Below, in pieces: positions 36,385-44,516 of a stretch of DNA of 64,000 nucleotides. Numbering within the stretch: the stretch's first letter is position 1; each line of letters starts with the position of its first letter. The notes beneath the pieces are model-generated. The model was given only the letters and a program-made list of their open reading frames with translations, made no database searches and was not told the origin of the DNA. A program made the translations under genes and the position numbers. The stretch is from Polaribacter dokdonensis (GTDB lineage: Bacteria > Bacteroidota > Bacteroidia > Flavobacteriales > Flavobacteriaceae): contig NZ_CP101505.1 of assembly GCF_024362345.1 (NCBI RefSeq), forward strand, positions 454,001 through 518,000. Reading direction: 5' to 3'.

Positions 36385-36966
36385 ATGAAATTAGTAATCA
36401 TAGATTATGGTGCAGGAAACATTAAAAGCATACAGTTTGCTTTTAAAAGATTAGGTTTAGAAGCTGTTTTATCTAATAATATTGATGAAATAAAAGCTGC
36501 AGATAAAGTAATTTTTCCTGGAGTTGGTGAAGCAAGTTCAGCAATGAAAATGCTAAAAGAAAGTGGTTTAGATACAGTAATTCCAACTTTAAAACAGCCA
36601 GTTTTAGGTATTTGTTTGGGTATGCAACTAATGTGTAATTCCTCTGAAGAAGGCAATACCAAAGGTTTAGGTATTTTTGATGTTGCTATTAAAAAGTTTT
36701 CTGAAAAAGTAAAGGTTCCTCAAATGGGTTGGAATGTAATTTATAACTTACAATCAGACTTATTTAAAGGTATTAAGGAAAAAGAATTTATGTATTTGGT
36801 TCATAGTTTTTATGCAGAAAATTGTTCAGAGGCTATAGCAACAACTGATTATGAAATTGAATATGCTTCAGCATTACAGAAAGATAATTTTTATGGAGTA
36901 CAGTTTCATCCAGAAAAGTCTTCTAAAGCAGGTGAACAGATATTAAAAAACTTTTTAGAATTATAA
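36385..36966 (+). CDS. hisH: Imidazole glycerol phosphate synthase, glutaminase subunit
   Basis: Class-I glutamine amidotransferase that feeds ammonia to HisF. I choose ATG 36385 ([15 protein letters not shown], 193 aa) because the alternative upstream TTG reads through the repeat in the gap. The nucleophile Cys lies in [10 protein letters not shown] (~78), and the catalytic His and Glu in [12 protein letters not shown] near the C-terminus. The [10 protein letters not shown] stretch is also typical. It is the only his gene with a sizeable gap upstream. Confidence 0.96.
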   Translation: MKLVIIDYGAGNIKSIQFAFKRLGLEAVLSNNIDEIKAADKVIFPGVGEASSAMKMLKESGLDTVIPTLKQPVLGICLGMQLMCNSSEEGNTKGLGIFDVAIKKFSEKVKVPQMGWNVIYNLQSDLFKGIKEKEFMYLVHSFYAENCSEAIATTDYEIEYASALQKDNFYGVQFHPEKSSKAGEQILKNFLEL

Positions 36967-36967
36967 G

Positions 36968-37705
36968 ATGAGAATAATTCCAGCAATAGATATTATAGAT
37001 GGTAAGTGCGTTCGACTTACAAAAGGCGATTACAATACCAAAAAAATATATAATGAAAATCCTTTAGAGGTTGCCAAAGAATTTGAAGCTTCAGGTATTG
37101 AATACTTACATGTAGTAGATTTAGATGGTGCAAAAGCAAGTGAAATTATCAACTATAAAACTTTAGAACAAATTGCTTCTAAAACCAATTTAAAAATAGA
37201 TTTTGGTGGGGGTTTAAAATCTGATAAAGATTTAGAAATTGCCTTTAATTCTGGTGCAAATCAAATTACAGGTGGAAGTATAGCTGTTAAAAATCCTACT
37301 ATTTTTGAAAGTTGGATTTCTAAATATGGTTCAGATAAAATTATTTTAGGAGCCGATTTTTATCCAGATAATTCAGGAGGAAAAATTGCAACAAATGGTT
37401 GGCAAGAAGAAAGTAGTTTGGCTTTAATTCCTTTTGTAAAAGAGTATCAGAACAAAGGAATTCAATATGTAATTTGTACGGATATTTCTAAAGATGGAAT
37501 GTTGCAAGGACCAAGTTTCAATGTATATTCAGAATTATTATCAAAGGTAAACCCCTTAAAACTAATTGCTTCTGGTGGAATTTCAACTTTTGATGAATTG
37601 CCAAAATTAGCAGAAAATGGTTGTGAAGGTGTTATTATTGGTAAAGCCATTTATGAGAATAAAATCAGTTTAAAGCAATTAGAAAATTTTATTCTTAACA
37701 AATAG
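36968..37705 (+). CDS. hisA: Phosphoribosylformimino-AICAR ribonucleotide isomerase
   Basis: TIM-barrel isomerase (245 aa) acting before HisF/HisH. The N-terminal [22 protein letters not shown] has the catalytic Asp, and the second catalytic Asp lies in [16 protein letters not shown] (~130). The [13 protein letters not shown] and [11 protein letters not shown] phosphate-binding loops are clear. The start is 1 nt after the hisH stop, so coupling is likely. It is followed, unusually, by a lipoprotein gene before hisF. Confidence 0.97.
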   Translation: MRIIPAIDIIDGKCVRLTKGDYNTKKIYNENPLEVAKEFEASGIEYLHVVDLDGAKASEIINYKTLEQIASKTNLKIDFGGGLKSDKDLEIAFNSGANQITGGSIAVKNPTIFESWISKYGSDKIILGADFYPDNSGGKIATNGWQEESSLALIPFVKEYQNKGIQYVICTDISKDGMLQGPSFNVYSELLSKVNPLKLIASGGISTFDELPKLAENGCEGVIIGKAIYENKISLKQLENFILNK

Positions 37706-37709
37706 AAAG

Positions 37710-38525
37710 ATGAAAATAGATATAAAAATCTTATTTATAACCTTGATTTTTGCTATTTCTTGCAATACAAAAAATAATGAAAAGGAAGTATCTAAAACTA
37801 TTGTAGAACATAATAACAAGGGTCTTAAGTTGGTAGCACAACTAGTCGAAAAAGTGGGTTCTTATAAAGACTTACTTAATAAGAACGATGTCATCTACAC
37901 ATACACTTACACAACTCCTGATGGAAAAGCTGATGTTTCTACTGAAAAATATTTATTTGATGGAGAGCTTTCTTATGGTAAATATGAAAAGCATGAAAGA
38001 ACTTTAACCAATTTAGTAGGAACTATTGAACAGGGTTATGATGGTGCAGAGTTTTGGTTAAAGAATGAAGGTGAAATAATAAGAGATAGTATTGCTTTAA
38101 ATCGTGTTAAATTTAACAGACCAACCAACTTTTATTGGTTTACAATGTTTCAAAAATTATTAGATCCTAATTTAATTTATGAGTATTTAGGTGAACAAAT
38201 TATTAATAAAATTTCTTATGATATTGTAAGAATTTCATTTGAATCTAAAGATGAAAAACCTACAGATATATATCAGATATATATAAATAAAGAAACTCAA
38301 TTAGTAGATCAATTCTTATTTACTGTAGCCGATTTTGGAGTTATTCAAGAACCATATATTATGCAAATGGAGTATGAAAAAGTGGATGGCATGTTAATAC
38401 CAAGTAAAAGAAAATATAAGAAATCTACTTGGGATGCCATTATTACTCAAGAACCATGGATAACTGTAAATTGGACCGATATTTCTTTTAATAATGGTTT
38501 AACCGAAAGTGATTTTAAAAAATAA
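37710..38525 (+). CDS. Putative lipoprotein embedded in the his operon (DUF6503-like)
   Basis: 271-aa predicted lipoprotein. The N-terminus MKIDIKILFITLIFAISCNT ends in a lipobox-like AISC (Cys18). The mature part is beta-rich with VIYTYTYTTPDGKADVS, FWLKNEGEIIRDS and a LVAQLVEKVGSYKDLL start, resembling proteins annotated DUF6503 in flavobacteria (from memory). It starts 4 nt after hisA and ends 19 nt before hisF, on the same strand, so it is surely co-transcribed. It has no obvious link to histidine synthesis and is not a pathway enzyme I recognise. Confidence 0.75.
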   Translation: MKIDIKILFITLIFAISCNTKNNEKEVSKTIVEHNNKGLKLVAQLVEKVGSYKDLLNKNDVIYTYTYTTPDGKADVSTEKYLFDGELSYGKYEKHERTLTNLVGTIEQGYDGAEFWLKNEGEIIRDSIALNRVKFNRPTNFYWFTMFQKLLDPNLIYEYLGEQIINKISYDIVRISFESKDEKPTDIYQIYINKETQLVDQFLFTVADFGVIQEPYIMQMEYEKVDGMLIPSKRKYKKSTWDAIITQEPWITVNWTDISFNNGLTESDFKK

Positions 38526-38544
38526 ACGTATCAATTAAAATTAG

Positions 38545-39300
38545 ATGCTTACAAAAAGAATAATTCCTTGTTTAGATATTAAAAACGGACGAACTGTAAA
38601 AGGTGTCAATTTCGTTAATTTAATTGATGCAGGAGATCCAGTAGTTTTAGCAAAACAATATGCAGATTTAGGCGCAGATGAGCTTGTTTTTTTAGATATA
38701 GCTGCAACTTTAGAAAATAGAGGTACAACCTTAGACATGGTTTTAAAAGTTGCTGAGCAAGTAAATATTCCATTTACTGTTGGTGGTGGAATTTCTTCTG
38801 TAGAGCATGTAAATGCCTTATTAAAATGTGGTGCAGATAAAGTTTCTATAAATTCCTCAGCCGTAAAAAGACCAGATTTAATTAATGAATTATCAGACAA
38901 ATTTGGAAGCCAATGTGTGGTTGTAGCAATAGATGCTAAACAAGTTGATGGTGAGTGGTTAGTACATTTGGCAGGAGGTACAATTCCTACAGATATCAAC
39001 CTATTTGAATGGGCTAAAGAAGTTGAAAAACGTGGAGCAGGAGAAATTTTGTTTACCTCAATGAATAATGATGGTACTAAAGCAGGTTTTGCAAATGAAG
39101 CTTTAGCTAAACTATCTACTGAATTAAATATACCAATTATAGCTTCTGGTGGTGCAGGTTCTGTAAAGCATTTTATAGATACTTTTGTAGAAGGAAAATC
39201 TGATGCAGCATTAGCTGCAAGTGTATTTCACTTTGGAGAAATTCCTATACCTGAATTAAAACAAGAATTAAAAGATAATAATATTCCAATTCGATTATAA
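38545..39300 (+). CDS. hisF: Imidazole glycerol phosphate synthase, cyclase subunit
   Basis: TIM-barrel cyclase (251 aa) that uses HisH ammonia to make IGP and AICAR. The N-terminal [20 protein letters not shown] carries the catalytic Asp11, and the second Asp lies in [14 protein letters not shown] (~130). The [12 protein letters not shown] and [11 protein letters not shown] loops bind phosphate. It normally works as a HisF-HisH heterodimer. The preceding gene is the embedded lipoprotein. Confidence 0.97.
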   Translation: MLTKRIIPCLDIKNGRTVKGVNFVNLIDAGDPVVLAKQYADLGADELVFLDIAATLENRGTTLDMVLKVAEQVNIPFTVGGGISSVEHVNALLKCGADKVSINSSAVKRPDLINELSDKFGSQCVVVAIDAKQVDGEWLVHLAGGTIPTDINLFEWAKEVEKRGAGEILFTSMNNDGTKAGFANEALAKLSTELNIPIIASGGAGSVKHFIDTFVEGKSDAALAASVFHFGEIPIPELKQELKDNNIPIRL

Positions 39301-39318
39301 ATACCAATTTTAAAACTG

Positions 39319-39918
39319 ATGACAATAGATTTTAATAAAAATAACGATGGTTTAGTGCCTGCAATAATTCAAGATGCTACAACAAAAAATGTCTTAATGT
39401 TGGGCTATATGAACCAGGAAGCTTACAATAAAACAATAGATACAAATAAAGTTACCTTTTATTCTAGATCTAAAAAAAGACTATGGACTAAGGGTGAAGA
39501 AAGTGGTAATGTTTTAGAATTGGTTGATATTAAAAATGATTGTGATAATGATTCTTTATTGATTCAAGTTCATCCAAAAGGACCAACTTGTCATACAGGC
39601 TCTGATACTTGTTGGAAAGAAGAAAACACATCAAACTTTGGTTTTTTATCAACCTTAGAAAATGTTATTTCTGAGAGAGTTGCCAATAAAGAAACTAAAA
39701 AATCTTATGTGGCCAGTTTATTTGATAAAGGAATTAATAAAATTGCTCAAAAAGTAGGAGAAGAGGCTGTAGAAACAGTTATTGAAGCTATGGATAATAA
39801 TGATGATTTGTTCCTTTATGAGTCAGCAGACCTACTATTTCATTACATTATGTTATTACAAGCTAAAGGATTCACTTTAAAAGATATAGAAGCTGAATTA
39901 ATAAAAAGGCAAAAATAA
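39319..39918 (+). CDS. hisIE: Bifunctional phosphoribosyl-AMP cyclohydrolase / phosphoribosyl-ATP pyrophosphatase
   Basis: Fusion of the second and third steps of histidine synthesis (199 aa). The N-terminal cyclohydrolase (~1-105) has VLMLGYMNQEAYNKT, FYSRSKKRLWTKGEESGN, and the metal site DCDNDSLLIQVHPKGPTCH with CHTGSDTCW. The C-terminal pyrophosphatase (~110-199) has KVGEEAVETVIEAMDNND. It closes the operon. The next gene, on the minus strand, begins its stop codon at the adjacent base, and I see no terminator between them. Confidence 0.96.
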   Translation: MTIDFNKNNDGLVPAIIQDATTKNVLMLGYMNQEAYNKTIDTNKVTFYSRSKKRLWTKGEESGNVLELVDIKNDCDNDSLLIQVHPKGPTCHTGSDTCWKEENTSNFGFLSTLENVISERVANKETKKSYVASLFDKGINKIAQKVGEEAVETVIEAMDNNDDLFLYESADLLFHYIMLLQAKGFTLKDIEAELIKRQK

Positions 39919-40410
39919 TTAATTTACTGCTGTAAGTATTAAAGTTTGCATGTAATTTCCTTTTTCACCAGAAGCGAATAGCATTCTGTTATCTGAAAGT
40001 TCTTGTAATTCTAAAATAGTTAATCTAGATTGAAACTCACCATTAAAAGATTCTCCTCTGCTTATATTTATAAAAATTCGGCCTCTAGAATTGTCTAGTG
40101 TGTATTTTAAACTAGCAGCTTCTTCTGTTGGGTTGTTAAAGAAACAACTAATATTACCCAATTTAGCTTCTGCTATGTTATTGTCTTTATAAAAAGTAAA
40201 AGTGTCATCAACAAAACAGTCATTCAATTCATTTAAAATTTTAGAATTATAGTTATTATAGTAATTCTCTACTTTCCATGTTTTAGAACTATTACCATCT
40301 ATTTTTACAATGTCTGCATTAGTAAATAGTACATTTAAATCACTTTCATTATTACAGTTAAATAACAATATCGATAAAATACTAAAAAAGAAAATTCTAT
40401 AATTATTCAT
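39919..40410 (-). CDS. Small putative lipoprotein of unknown function
   Basis: 163-aa protein with a lipoprotein signal (MNNYRIFFFSILSILLFNCN, lipobox LLFNC at ~15-19). The mature part has two more cysteines (NDCFVDDTF and GNISCFF) that could pair, and the DGNSSKTWKVENYYNNY stretch seen in lipocalin-like or DUF-type lipoproteins of Bacteroidota. It converges on hisIE with no spacer. Confidence 0.65.
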   Translation of the reverse strand: MNNYRIFFFSILSILLFNCNNESDLNVLFTNADIVKIDGNSSKTWKVENYYNNYNSKILNELNDCFVDDTFTFYKDNNIAEAKLGNISCFFNNPTEEAASLKYTLDNSRGRIFINISRGESFNGEFQSRLTILELQELSDNRMLFASGEKGNYMQTLILTAVN

Positions 40411-40483
40411 GAAACAATTTTAATTTTTTGAGCTAACATAGTTATCAATTTATATGCCAATAATCGTTTTTATAAAATAAAAT

Positions 40484-40533
40484 ACTCTTCTTTCCATTTG
40501 AAACATAAATATGCTTTAAATGAAAAGAAGAGT
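40484..40533 (-). terminator. Long hairpin terminator after the acidic protein gene
   Basis: ACTCTTCTTTCCATTT (40484-40499) and AAATGAAAAGAAGAGT (40518-40533) pair over 16 nt with one mismatch. On the minus strand it is followed by ATTTTATTTTAT. It ends the yqaE/acidic-protein transcript and shields the lipoprotein gene downstream. Confidence 0.75.
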
Positions 40534-40556
40534 TTTAAATAGTTAATTAAAATTGT

Positions 40557-40832
40557 TTAGTTTATAGTATCAATTTCTAAATTTTCGTTGTCATCACTAC
40601 CTAAACTATATAGTTGATTTTCTTCATCTTTAATAGATTGTTGGGTGTTAGATTTTGGTATTTTTCTACCAGGAACATCTAAATCTTTACCCATAAAATC
40701 AGGCTCATTTACTTTGTTTTTCAATAACTCATCATCACCATTGTCATTTCTTAAATTACCAGTTCTATCTCCTAAAACTTGTAAATCTTCTTGTATGATA
40801 TCTGAATTGTAATCTGTTTCTTTCTTTTTCAT
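40557..40832 (-). CDS. Small hydrophilic acidic protein, probable stress protein
   Basis: 91-aa highly charged protein with no membrane segment and no cysteine, likely disordered (DIIQEDLQVLGDRTGNLRND, NLEIDTIN). It starts 8 nt after the YqaE gene on the same strand, so the two form a small operon. The function is unknown; co-transcription with a Pmp3-type membrane peptide suggests a stress role, which is inference. Confidence 0.75.
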   Translation of the reverse strand: MKKKETDYNSDIIQEDLQVLGDRTGNLRNDNGDDELLKNKVNEPDFMGKDLDVPGRKIPKSNTQQSIKDEENQLYSLGSDDNENLEIDTIN

Positions 40833-40840
40833 AATTTTTT

Positions 40841-40996
40841 TTATTTACTGTTTACATAAAATGCATGTATTACACCTGGTAACCAACCTAAAATGGTTAA
40901 TAAAAGATTAATTAAAAAATCTTTACCAAGCCCTTTTTCTAAAATTACGGCTACTGGTGGTAATAAAATACTTAGTATTATTGTTAAAATTGACAT
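40841..40996 (-). CDS. YqaE/Pmp3 family small membrane protein (UPF0057)
   Basis: 51-aa two-helix membrane peptide, too short for many gene finders. It reads MSILTIILSILLPPVAVILE, then KGLGKDFLINLLLTILGWLP, then GVIHAFYVNSK. This is the YqaE/Pmp3 pattern: PPxAV after the first helix, LTxLGWxPGxIHAxY in the second. Family members in plants and yeast modulate membrane potential under salt and cold stress; bacterial ones are general-stress induced. The gene ends 8 nt before the acidic protein gene. A -7-like TAGTTTTG (41021-41028, minus strand) lies 24 nt upstream. Confidence 0.93.
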   Translation of the reverse strand: MSILTIILSILLPPVAVILEKGLGKDFLINLLLTILGWLPGVIHAFYVNSK

Positions 40997-41020
40997 ATTG
41001 TTTGTTTTTAGTTTCTATTA

Positions 41021-41028
41021 CAAAACTA
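41021..41028 (-). promoter_or_regulatory. Candidate -7 box for the yqaE operon
   Basis: Minus strand TAGTTTTG matches TAnnTTTG and precedes the yqaE ATG by 24 nt. The -33 TTG is not visible. Confidence 0.45.
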
Positions 41029-41164
41029 GATAACTAAAGCTGTTTGGATTATCTTAAAAGAAGTAAATCTTAACTCGTTTCATAATGATTCACTTAAGTA
41101 TCTGTAATTAAAATAATTATGTGTTATTGTGTAATTTGTATTTCTTATTCTTATTACTTTTTAA

Positions 41165-41200
41165 AAATAAACGCCCACAAAATTGTGAGCGTTTTCTAAA
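41165..41200 (-). terminator. Terminator of the DUF5694-like gene
   Basis: On the minus strand AACGC and CACAA pair with TTGTG and GCGTT (41170-41192, one central mismatch), followed by TTTATTTTTAA. It lies ~25 nt after the gene's stop. Confidence 0.75.
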
Positions 41201-41220
41201 TAAAAAGTAAAATAGAAAGT

Positions 41221-42168
41221 TTAATACTCATTCATTAGAATTACTTTTAAATTAGGATTTTTTCTTTTTAATTCTTCTTCTAAACCAATAACATGTGCAG
41301 CACCAACTACAACTAAATTTCTGGTGTTGTTAGATTCTGCAATTTGATTTACAATGTTTGCAGCCATTCTCTTATTTCTTTCATTCCAATATTTTCTACC
41401 TTCTTTACAACCTTCAGTGTCCTGTAATACATAATTAAAAGAACTCATTTTATGTAGTCTGTTTAAAGATTTTCTATTATTTGTATGTTTTCCTAGTCTT
41501 CTAAATATTGCTGGTAAAATGGCTGAATTATAGTCCTTTTTGTATAATTTGGAATTAGCAGCATTGTTACCATTTTTACTTCCTTCTCTAGCACATTTAT
41601 TCCAAGCAGAATGATAAATTCCATTTGTTTGCTGATCATCCATATTTTTTACTTTTAGATCTTGATGAATGGCCAATTTGTATGTTAAATCTCCATCTTC
41701 ATGTCTTGTAGGTTTTGTAGCGCCTTTTAAACCATATTTTTTAATGTAACTCATTAACTCATAATTTCCATTATCTCTATTGTACATGTAAGAATTAATT
41801 AAGTAATCTATTTCTGATGATGATAAATCAGACATTTTTTTGCTTTCTAGTTCTTTAAATTTTTTTAAATCGATTTGAAAATTAGTTTTCATTTCTTCAG
41901 ACTTTGCATAAAAAGATTTATAATTTTTAGACCATCCATCCCTTAAATAATTCCAAGAAATGCTATCATTTGCCATTGGCGATTCTACATAAATTGCTTC
42001 AGGATTGTATTTTTTTGCAAAACGTAACATGGGTTTATAGCTGTTTTTTACAATTTTTGGGACAGTATGCATTGTACCAATAATAACAACTTCTTTTTGT
42101 GGTTCTTGTGCAAATAAATTAAAAATTGAAACAAGTAATAAGGTAAATAAAGTAATTTGAGATTTCAT
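41221..42168 (-). CDS. Secreted DUF5694/TraB-like protein
   Basis: 315-aa protein with signal peptide (MKSQITLFTLLLVSIFNLFAQ). The mature part begins EVVIIGTMHTVPKIV, has YNPEAIYVESP, and ends with RNLVVVGAAHVIGLEEEL. This GxxH...E...GxxH layout is that of the EreA/ChaN/TraB (Tiki) superfamily, whose members are often metal-dependent hydrolases. DUF5694 is my best family match. The central part is hydrophilic with three cysteines. It is monocistronic, with a clear promoter and terminator. Confidence 0.8.
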   Translation of the reverse strand: MKSQITLFTLLLVSIFNLFAQEPQKEVVIIGTMHTVPKIVKNSYKPMLRFAKKYNPEAIYVESPMANDSISWNYLRDGWSKNYKSFYAKSEEMKTNFQIDLKKFKELESKKMSDLSSSEIDYLINSYMYNRDNGNYELMSYIKKYGLKGATKPTRHEDGDLTYKLAIHQDLKVKNMDDQQTNGIYHSAWNKCAREGSKNGNNAANSKLYKKDYNSAILPAIFRRLGKHTNNRKSLNRLHKMSSFNYVLQDTEGCKEGRKYWNERNKRMAANIVNQIAESNNTRNLVVVGAAHVIGLEEELKRKNPNLKVILMNEY

Positions 42169-42201
42169 AATGATGATTTTTATTGATTAAACTTTCTGAT
42201 A

Positions 42202-42233
42202 CAAAACTAGAAAGTAAACCTGTAAAAATTCAA
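42202..42233 (-). promoter_or_regulatory. Promoter of the DUF5694-like gene
   Basis: On the minus strand TTG (42233-42231), 21 nt, then TAGTTTTG (42209-42202), matching the Bacteroidota promoter. The ATG (42168) is 33 nt downstream of the -7 box. Confidence 0.65.
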
Positions 42234-42262
42234 TAATAACAAGTGATTGGGGTGAAATGCAG

Positions 42263-43060
42263 TTATTCTGTGGTAGAATTCAAAACGTCTTTTACATCAT
42301 TTTGATAGGTTCTAGAGACTGGCACTTCTATGTGGTGAAATAACAGAACAAACAATTTACTTTTTTCGGTTTTCCATTGTAAAAAGTGATAAGGATTAAT
42401 TAAGTAAGAACGATGAGTTCTTAAAAGCGATGGAAATTCTTCTGCTACAATAGACAACTTATTTCGAATTAAACTTTTCTTAATCTCTGAATTTACTTTA
42501 TAGAAAACTTCTACATAATTGTCTGAAGATTTTACACAAACAATATCATTAAAGAATAACCGTAAACCTTCATAACTACCTTCTCCTTTAATTTCTATCT
42601 TTTTAGCTTCTGTTTGTTTGTTTTTATATTTTCCAAATGCAAATCTTCCAAAAATGATAATAGGAAGTATGGTTGCCAAAGCTGGTAAAATTATAGCTGT
42701 TAAATGATATTGCATAGAGTAGGGGTTTCTATCTGGTTTTACTACATATAAATAGAAAAGCCTTGCAGCTACAATAGCCACTAAAATAAAAATCACAAAA
42801 AATAACAACTCAGTTTTTACGTACCAATTCTTTTTGTTTTTCTGATATAAATAATTCTGAATAGGAAGAAACAAAGAGTAACAAAGAGCACCTAGTAAGC
42901 CATATAAAGGTAAATATATTAGTTTTTCAGTGCTTCCAAATTCATTAACATCTAATGGTTCCGTAAAATATAAGAAAATAAAAATCCATAAAGCCAATCC
43001 CAAAGCAATAATGAAGTGGTGCTTTAAAGAGGAATCAAAAGGATATTTCTGTTGTAACAC
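42263..43060 (-). CDS. Membrane-anchored LytTR-family transcriptional regulator
   Basis: 265-aa protein with about four N-terminal hydrophobic segments (to ~145) and a C-terminal LytTR DNA-binding domain (~170-265). The latter has FFNDIVCVKSSDNYVEVFY, SIVAEEFPSLLRTHRSYLIN and HIEVPVSRTYQNDV, with the conserved RTHRSYLIN core. The start is GTG. The membrane part suggests signal sensing without a separate kinase, as in other membrane LytTR regulators of Bacteroidota. Divergent from the EamA exporter gene; the regulated genes are unknown. Confidence 0.85.
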   Translation of the reverse strand: MLQQKYPFDSSLKHHFIIALGLALWIFIFLYFTEPLDVNEFGSTEKLIYLPLYGLLGALCYSLFLPIQNYLYQKNKKNWYVKTELLFFVIFILVAIVAARLFYLYVVKPDRNPYSMQYHLTAIILPALATILPIIIFGRFAFGKYKNKQTEAKKIEIKGEGSYEGLRLFFNDIVCVKSSDNYVEVFYKVNSEIKKSLIRNKLSIVAEEFPSLLRTHRSYLINPYHFLQWKTEKSKLFVLLFHHIEVPVSRTYQNDVKDVLNSTTE

Positions 43061-43144
43061 TTCTTTTTTTTAAGTCAATAGCAATGTAAATATAACTAAT
43101 TATAAACATTTTACTTTATTAAATTTTTAGAAGTTAATTAGTAG

Positions 43145-43152
43145 TATTTTTG
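43145..43152 (+). promoter_or_regulatory. Candidate -7 box for the EamA transporter gene
   Basis: TATTTTTG (TAnnTTTG) lies 19 nt before the CTG codon at 43172. It places the transcript start after the in-frame TAG and so limits the start codon to 43166-43283. Confidence 0.45.
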
Positions 43153-43171
43153 CTTTCTAAATAGCATTAAA

Positions 43172-44059
43172 CTGAAAAATTCTAAGGTTTTAATAGTTTT
43201 ATCATTTATCTCCATTTACATTATTTGGGGATCTACTTATCTATTTAATAAAATAGCAGTTACAGAATTACCTCCATTTTTTTTGGCCTCAATTCGTTTT
43301 TTCGTTGCTGGTATTCTAATGGTAATTATGGCTTTAATTTTAAAGCATCCTCTTAAAATAACTAAAAAGCAAATTTTAAATTCTGCTATTGCTTCTTTCT
43401 TTTTTCTAGTTTATGGAAATGGGGTTTTTGTATGGGCCTTAAGATATGTAGATAGTGGTTTTGGGGCTTTAATAGCATCCACACAACCCTTGTTTGTTTT
43501 ATTTTTATTAAGGTTGATGGATAGAAAGCCTTTTCAAAAAAAATCTATAATTGGCGTAGTTTTGGGCATGTTTGGTATGTACTTATTAGTAAGCCAAAAA
43601 GAGTTAATTACTTCAGAAGATACATTATTAGGTATTTTTATGATGTTAACTTGTGTTTTAAGTTGGAGCTATGGTAGTGTGTTTGTATCTAAAGCAGATT
43701 TGCCAAAAAGCTTTCTGGTTACCACAGGCTATCAAATGCTAGTAGCAGGTACATGCTTGTTTTTTATGAGTGTAGGCTTTAATGAAACTTGGATTTCTCC
43801 TATAAATTGGAGTTTTGAAGTTAAAATAGCTATGTCTTTACTTGTTGTATTTGGAGGTATAATTGCTTTTACCGCTTTTAACTATTTACTTAAAAAAGTA
43901 AGCCCAGAAAAAGTATCTACTTCTGCCTACGTAAATCCTGTAATTGCCTTATTTATGGGTTGGTATTTCTTAGATGAAAAACTAAGTACACAATCAATTA
44001 TTGCATCAGGTATTTTACTTACTGGTGTTTATTTTATCACTTCTAGAAAAAGGAAATAA
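43172..44059 (+). CDS. EamA/DMT-family transporter, non-canonical start
   Basis: Drug/metabolite exporter of the EamA (RhaT-like) family with ten hydrophobic helices in two repeats. The first in-frame conventional start (TTG 43283) would remove helix 1, yet the upstream frame encodes a perfect first helix, IVLSFISIYIIWGSTYLFNK, with the family's WGSTY motif. The frame is open from a TAG at ~43140, without ATG, GTG or TTG. The likely start is CTG 43172 (MKNSKVLIVLSF if initiated with Met) or ATT 43166. The product is about 295 aa, the usual family length. The substrate is unknown. A base error at the start is an alternative. Confidence 0.8.
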   Translation: MKNSKVLIVLSFISIYIIWGSTYLFNKIAVTELPPFFLASIRFFVAGILMVIMALILKHPLKITKKQILNSAIASFFFLVYGNGVFVWALRYVDSGFGALIASTQPLFVLFLLRLMDRKPFQKKSIIGVVLGMFGMYLLVSQKELITSEDTLLGIFMMLTCVLSWSYGSVFVSKADLPKSFLVTTGYQMLVAGTCLFFMSVGFNETWISPINWSFEVKIAMSLLVVFGGIIAFTAFNYLLKKVSPEKVSTSAYVNPVIALFMGWYFLDEKLSTQSIIASGILLTGVYFITSRKRK

Positions 44060-44173
44060 AAGCTCTTAAAATTCTGTTAAGAGTTGAAAAGAGTTCATCT
44101 TAATTGCATTTCAGCAAAGCCAAATCTTGGTTTTGAAATACTTTTATATCAATATAAATTTAAAACAAAAAAG

Positions 44174-44476
44174 ATGACAATTAATTTCGAATATCATGAT
44201 GTAGAAGGTAGTGAAAGATTAGAAGCATATACCACAGAAAAACTAGAAAAATTATATAATAAATTTCAAATGATTGTAAGAGCTGATGTTTTCTTTAAGA
44301 CAGAAAACACCTCTTCAGACAATACAGGAATGATTTGTAATATTAGATTAAGTGTTCCTGGACCACGTTTATTTGCTGAAGCAAGTCATGATAATTTTAT
44401 TAGTTCTATTAATGAATCTGTAAAAGATTTAGATACACAGTTAACTAAGAAAAAAGATAAAATGTCTACTTACTAA
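44174..44476 (+). CDS. hpf: Short ribosome hibernation factor (HPF/RaiA family)
   Basis: 100-aa ribosome-associated protein (S30AE/YfiA type) that binds the 30S decoding centre in slow growth. I choose ATG 44174 (MTINFEYHDVEGSERLEAYTT); the longer in-frame reading adds a 30-residue segment foreign to the family. The pattern TTEKLEKLYNKFQMIVRADVFF, SVPGPRLFAEASHDNFISSI, and DLDTQLTKKKDK matches S30AE. It lacks the C-terminal dimerisation domain of long HPF, so it is a short form. It is followed by an OYE gene 40 nt on. Confidence 0.88.
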   Translation: MTINFEYHDVEGSERLEAYTTEKLEKLYNKFQMIVRADVFFKTENTSSDNTGMICNIRLSVPGPRLFAEASHDNFISSINESVKDLDTQLTKKKDKMSTY

Positions 44477-44516
44477 AAAGTTAAGAACCAAACATTAATC
44501 TTTAAAACAAACTAAA

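Noticed and set aside
38541..38999. 152-aa minus-strand ORF over hisF
   Set aside because: Shadow of a well-supported hisF gene; composition is that of an antisense frame and no motif is visible.
44084..44173. 30-residue N-terminal extension of the HPF protein
   Set aside because: S30AE proteins start at MTINFEYHDV; the extension is foreign to the family.
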